The notes beneath the pieces were generated by a model. The model was not told the origin of the DNA, searched no databases, and saw only the letters and a list, made by a program, of their open reading frames with translations. From Firmicutes bacterium HGW-Firmicutes-15 (lineage in GTDB: Bacteria; Bacillota; Syntrophomonadia; Syntrophomonadales; Syntrophomonadaceae): a stretch of DNA of 64,000 bases. The stretch is taken from positions 1 through 64,000 of the forward strand of contig PHAA01000004.1 in NCBI GenBank assembly GCA_002840245.1, given 5' to 3'. Within the stretch, counting starts at the first letter, position 1. The number at the start of each line of letters is the position of its first letter. This document shows, piece after piece, positions 61,014-64,000 of this stretch. A program made the position numbers and the translations under genes.

Positions 61014-61469
61014 ATGCTAGAACAACAAGCATCCCAGATTGCTAGAGAGGAAATGAACTCGGGCAGTAATTGCTGTCAGTCTGTTTTAGTGGCGGCCGGT
61101 AAGGTCTGGAATATGCCAGTAGGGGATGATATATTGGCTGCTGCCAAGATGTTCGGCGGAGGAATGGGCAGCGGTTGTACGTGTGGGGCACTGGCTGGCA
61201 TGGTTATGGCTGCAGGGATTCGTGAACAATATTGTCAACATCCACGTGGTTCCCAATTGGTCCAGGACTTACATGACCAATTTAAGGAGGAATTTGGAGC
61301 TACCTGCTGTCGAGTTATAAAGAAAAAGCGGAGTGTTATAGAAAAAATTGGTAACAAGGCTTGCGTGGAATTGACAGGCAAGACAGCGGCCTTGTTAGTT
61401 AGACAGTGGGAGGGGATAGATGATGGAGCAGAAACCGCTAGTGTCAATTATCATACCCACGCTAAATGA
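61014..61469 (+). CDS. C_GCAxxG_C_C family redox protein
   Basis: This is a 151-residue Cys-rich protein of the C_GCAxxG_C_C family. The pattern has NCCQSVLVAA near residue 20, SGCTCGALAGMVMAAG (about 60-75, the GCxCGA core), then YCQHPRGS and TCCRVIKKK. These proteins are thought to bind a metal cluster or take part in redox chemistry and are common near organoarsenic or selenium genes in anaerobes. The ATG at 61014 follows GAGAGGGGAA. Its end overlaps the next gene by about 47 nt, so the cluster is translationally coupled. Confidence 0.8.
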   Translation: MLEQQASQIAREEMNSGSNCCQSVLVAAGKVWNMPVGDDILAAAKMFGGGMGSGCTCGALAGMVMAAGIREQYCQHPRGSQLVQDLHDQFKEEFGATCCRVIKKKRSVIEKIGNKACVELTGKTAALLVRQWEGIDDGAETASVNYHTHAK

Positions 61470-62100
61470 AGCCCGGAAAATTAGAGAACTGCTCCAAGAA
61501 TTACAGTTCTTATCCGGGATTGAAATCATTGTTAGTGACGGCGGAAGTACCGACGATACATTAAAAATTTGCCACACTTATCCCGTAAAGGTGTGTACAG
61601 GTACAGCTGGCCGCGGGATACAGTTAAATATTGGAGCACAAGCAGCCAGGGCTGATATTCTGCTCTTTTTACATGCTGATTGCCACATATCAACAGAGCT
61701 TATTCAGCAGCTAATTGATGCTGTTGGGCGGGGACAGATGTGGGGATGTGCCCAGATCACCTTTGATGATCCGGCTGTCTTCTTTAAGTGCTTGGCTTTT
61801 GTCTCTAATTGGAGGGCAAGAGTTTTGAGCAGTTGTTTTGGCGATCAGGCTATCTTTTGTCAAAAAGATTATTTTAATAAAATCGGTATGTTTCCTGAGA
61901 CTATTTTTCTCGAGGATTTAGCTTTCTCTCATATAGCGCGACGTCAGCAGAGAGCTTTTGTAGTAGAGGGAAAAGTGCTCAGTAGTTCCCGGCGCTTTCA
62001 TGATGGCGGGAAGTGGAAAACGTTTATTAAAATGCAGTGTATTAAATCATTATATTTTCTGGGGGTTAGGCCGGACCGGCTCTACTCCATGTATAGATAA
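61423..62100 (+). CDS. TIGR04283-type glycosyltransferase (arsenosugar biosynthesis family)
   Basis: This is a family 2 glycosyltransferase of about 225 residues. It begins VSIIIPTLNEARKIRELLQE with the DGGSTDDT motif and has the FLHADCHIS metal motif (about 82-90). The C-terminus holds an amphipathic helix pair and ends SLYFLGVRPDRLYSMYR. GGGAGGGG lies 7 nt before the ATG at 61423 (4 nt before one at 61420). It is followed by the DUF2064-type partner, the two being the usual paired transferases of arsenosugar-type clusters. Confidence 0.85.
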   Translation: MEQKPLVSIIIPTLNEARKIRELLQELQFLSGIEIIVSDGGSTDDTLKICHTYPVKVCTGTAGRGIQLNIGAQAARADILLFLHADCHISTELIQQLIDAVGRGQMWGCAQITFDDPAVFFKCLAFVSNWRARVLSSCFGDQAIFCQKDYFNKIGMFPETIFLEDLAFSHIARRQQRAFVVEGKVLSSSRRFHDGGKWKTFIKMQCIKSLYFLGVRPDRLYSMYR

Positions 62101-62118
62101 AAAAGGGGGGAGTATGGC

Positions 62119-62844
62119 ATGAATACAGCTGTTGTGATTATGAGTAAAACTCCTGTGCCAGGATATACCAAAACTCGGCTGATATCCGTACTTTCTCCCC
62201 AGGAATGCGTTGCTTTTCATAGGGCCTGTTTAAACGATATTGTAAAAAACATCAATGTTCTAGGGCTGCCAGTATTTCTTTACTATGCACCTGCACCTTT
62301 AGAGGATAAAAGCTTGGTTGACTGGCAAGACAATAGTTGGTGGGAACTGAGCGAGGAATTATTGTCCAACGTAAGCATGTATCCGCAGCTTGGCAAAGAT
62401 TTGGGGGAACGCATGTATCAAGCATCCCTGGAGCTTTTATCTAACCGGGAAGCAGTTGTGTTTCTGGGGAGTGACCTGCCAGATATACCAACGAGTGTTC
62501 TTATCCAAGCCATGGAAAAATTGGATTCTAATGACGTGGTGATTGGTCCCGCTGAGGATGGGGGCTATTATCTTTTAGGAATTAAACAAGCTTATTCAGG
62601 TCTGTTTGAGAATATTTCATGGGGGAGTAGTGAGGTATTAGTTGAAACATTGGATAGGATAAAAAGGAATGGTTTAAGCTTTGCCCTGCTCAAAATTCAA
62701 CGTGATATTGATACTTGGGAAGATATGCAAGACTACTACTTGCGTGGACAGGAATATGTAGAAACTCAAAACCTGGATTCATACCAGGTAGTAAAAGAAG
62801 TCATAGAACGATTCAATATGCTGTCGGCAGAAGACAAAGGATAA
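62119..62844 (+). CDS. TIGR04282/DUF2064-type glycosyltransferase (arsenosugar biosynthesis family)
   Basis: This is a 241-residue nucleotide-transferase-like protein. The N-terminus VVIMSKTPVPGYTKTRL is the hallmark, followed by GSDLPDIPTSVL and GPAEDGGYYLLGIK (about 145-175). GGGGGGAG precedes the ATG with suitable spacing. It stands between the family 2 glycosyltransferase and the AhpD-like gene. Confidence 0.86.
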   Translation: MNTAVVIMSKTPVPGYTKTRLISVLSPQECVAFHRACLNDIVKNINVLGLPVFLYYAPAPLEDKSLVDWQDNSWWELSEELLSNVSMYPQLGKDLGERMYQASLELLSNREAVVFLGSDLPDIPTSVLIQAMEKLDSNDVVIGPAEDGGYYLLGIKQAYSGLFENISWGSSEVLVETLDRIKRNGLSFALLKIQRDIDTWEDMQDYYLRGQEYVETQNLDSYQVVKEVIERFNMLSAEDKG

Positions 62845-62859
62845 CGAATGGAGGTCATC

Positions 62860-63192
62860 ATGGAAACGTATTACAATCCCAACGATTTATCTAAATTTGC
62901 ATCGATGGGCGAGGAAGCGCCAGAACTGTGGGAACTATTTATGTCATATTACAGTTCGGTTTTTAAAGAGGGAGCTTTAAGTGCTAGAGAGAAAGCCCTA
63001 ATTGCTCTGGCTGTGGCCCATGCTGTTCAGTGCCCATACTGCATTGATTCTTATACACAGGAAGCCTTGGAAAAAGGGTCCAATAAAGCCCAGATGACGG
63101 AAGCCATTCATGTGGCTGCTGCGATTCGTGGCGGGGCTGCCCTGGTACATGGTGTACAGATGAAAAACATAGCTGATAAATTAAGTTTTTAG
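62860..63192 (+). CDS. AhpD/carboxymuconolactone decarboxylase-like protein of the arsenosugar cluster
   Basis: This is a 110-residue AhpD-fold protein with the redox pair CPYC in QCPYCIDSYTQ (about 58-68) and the HVAAAIRGGAAL helix. The ATG at 62860 is preceded by GGAGGTCATC; an ATG 12 nt earlier would include that site. It matches the peroxidase-like proteins associated with arsenosugar biosynthesis genes. It ends just before the radical SAM gene. Confidence 0.82.
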   Translation: METYYNPNDLSKFASMGEEAPELWELFMSYYSSVFKEGALSAREKALIALAVAHAVQCPYCIDSYTQEALEKGSNKAQMTEAIHVAAAIRGGAALVHGVQMKNIADKLSF

Positions 63193-63195
63193 AGA

Positions 63196-64000
63196 ATGAG
63201 TATTATGAATTCAAATGAGAATAACATTCATTCCCAGGTTGGATATTTGAATAATATAGAGGGTATTAAACCATTTTCGGATAGAATCAAGGAAATAGGT
63301 TTTAACTCCCTTAAGAGTAATCCTACTATCACTACCTTGCAGGTCAATGTAGGTAAGGTGTGCAATTTAATGTGCAAGCACTGTCATGTTGAAGCCGGTC
63401 CACATAGAACCGAATCCATGACGAAGGATACCATGTCACAATGTCTTAGTATTCTCATGAAGAACCCCATTCCCATCCTTGATATTACCGGCGGAGCCCC
63501 GGAATTAAATCCGAACTTATCTTGGTTTATTAAAGAAGCAATCAAAGTAGGCTGCCATGTAATAGTCAGGACAAATCTAACGGTTTTAAGACAATACGAA
63601 TACACTAACATGCCTGAATTTTATGCTGATAATAATGTTGAGCTAGTTTCTTCTCTGCCTTATTACAGTGAAAAAGATACCGATCGACAACGTGGAGAAG
63701 GTGTATTTTTGAATTCTATTGCGGTACTATCGAGGCTGAATGAACTTGGATATGGTCAGAGGGATGGATCTTTAAGACTAAATCTAGTTTTTAACCCTGG
63801 AGGTGCTTTTTTACCACCATCTCAAGATACAATAGAAGGTGATTTCCGCAGGATATTATCGAAGCAATACGGAATAAGTTTTAATAATTTATACACCATT
63901 ACTAACGTTCCAGTAGGAAGGTTTCTAACCTTTCTATATGATTCGAAAAATTTGCATAGATATATGGAACGTTTAACCAGCAGCTTTAATTCATCAACAA
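63196..64000 (+). CDS. Radical SAM protein of the arsenosugar (ArsS-like) family, 3' truncated by window
   Basis: The frame is open from ATG 63196 (or 63205) to the window end, about 268 codons. The cluster motif CNLMCKHCH (CxxxCxxC) follows LQVNVGKV near residue 53, and the segment ITGGAPELNPNLSWFIKEA is typical of radical SAM/Cys-rich proteins linked to arsenosugar synthesis. A later RLNLVFNPGGAFLPPSQ fits the family. The C-terminal Cys-rich part is beyond the window. No ArsM-type methyltransferase is visible, so either it lies beyond the window or this is a variant system. Confidence 0.85.
   Translation, partial: MSIMNSNENNIHSQVGYLNNIEGIKPFSDRIKEIGFNSLKSNPTITTLQVNVGKVCNLMCKHCHVEAGPHRTESMTKDTMSQCLSILMKNPIPILDITGGAPELNPNLSWFIKEAIKVGCHVIVRTNLTVLRQYEYTNMPEFYADNNVELVSSLPYYSEKDTDRQRGEGVFLNSIAVLSRLNELGYGQRDGSLRLNLVFNPGGAFLPPSQDTIEGDFRRILSKQYGISFNNLYTITNVPVGRFLTFLYDSKNLHRYMERLTSSFNSST

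Noticed and set aside
1-64000. CRISPR array, tRNA or rRNA genes
   Set aside because: No regularly spaced repeats, tRNA-like cloverleaf ends or rRNA-like sequence were noticed by eye on either strand; a tRNAscan-type run would be needed for certainty.

Overview
The window looks like a chromosomal segment of an anaerobic, low-GC Gram-positive bacterium, most likely a Clostridia member close to the fatty-acid-oxidising Syntrophomonadaceae. This is inferred from strong AGGAGG ribosome binding sites with frequent GTG/TTG starts, an SLH-domain surface protein, two acyl-CoA dehydrogenases in one operon with FixCXAB-type electron-transfer flavoproteins, and oxygen- and metal-handling proteins typical of anaerobes. 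No rRNA, tRNA or CRISPR array was seen. The ends cut an ABC-F ATPase (left) and a radical SAM gene (right).

Layout. 1-503: end of an ABC-F ATPase. 1165-8423: acyl-CoA oxidation operon (two dehydrogenases, FixC, FixX, FixA, FixB, crotonase), then a MarR regulator. 9187-18885: a baeRF-like protein, an SLH protein, an RluA pseudouridine synthase, a large secreted FG-GAP/deacetylase-like protein, a ferritin-like protein, a PilZ protein and DedA. 19129-23629: a HAD phosphatase, a processive glycosyltransferase, a HAD-IB phosphatase and AdoMet decarboxylase. 23641-28467: a sensor kinase/regulator/ABC exporter module with a secreted protein, preceded by 11-bp tandem repeats. 28766-39276: a defence island with RloA/RloB (AbiL-like) facing a type I restriction-modification operon that carries a half-size S protein, a DinD C-terminal homologue, full HsdS, HsdR and a DUF45 protease. 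39317-42506: a MacAB-type export system. 42842-48987: hemerythrin, a double HD protein, a metallo-beta-lactamase-fold protein, an SHOCT protein and a CopA copper ATPase. 49035-51583: a RuBisCO-like protein with a cupin, then TcdA. 51934-60409: a nickel-associated region. 61014-64000: an arsenosugar-type biosynthesis cluster.

The most interesting region is 51934-53925. Two transcription units, DUF3842 plus a CooT-DUF4198 fusion and a Nik/Opp-type ABC transporter, are each preceded by a tandem pair of structured elements. All four copies carry the same 11-nt core CYAYGAAGGTK, and each pair ends in a hairpin followed by a T-run. This looks like a metal-responsive leader RNA, either a divergent NiCo riboswitch or an undescribed class. 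The transporter cluster ends in a methyltransferase whose last codons run into an antisense, frameshifted pdxS remnant, which suggests insertion into or next to an old pdxS gene.

Other points: a RuBisCO-like protein paired with a cupin, as in the methylthioadenosine-isoprenoid shunt of Rhodospirillum; a crotonase with PaaG-like instead of hydratase-like catalytic residues; and two families of long inverted repeats, each present as one long and one internally shortened copy.
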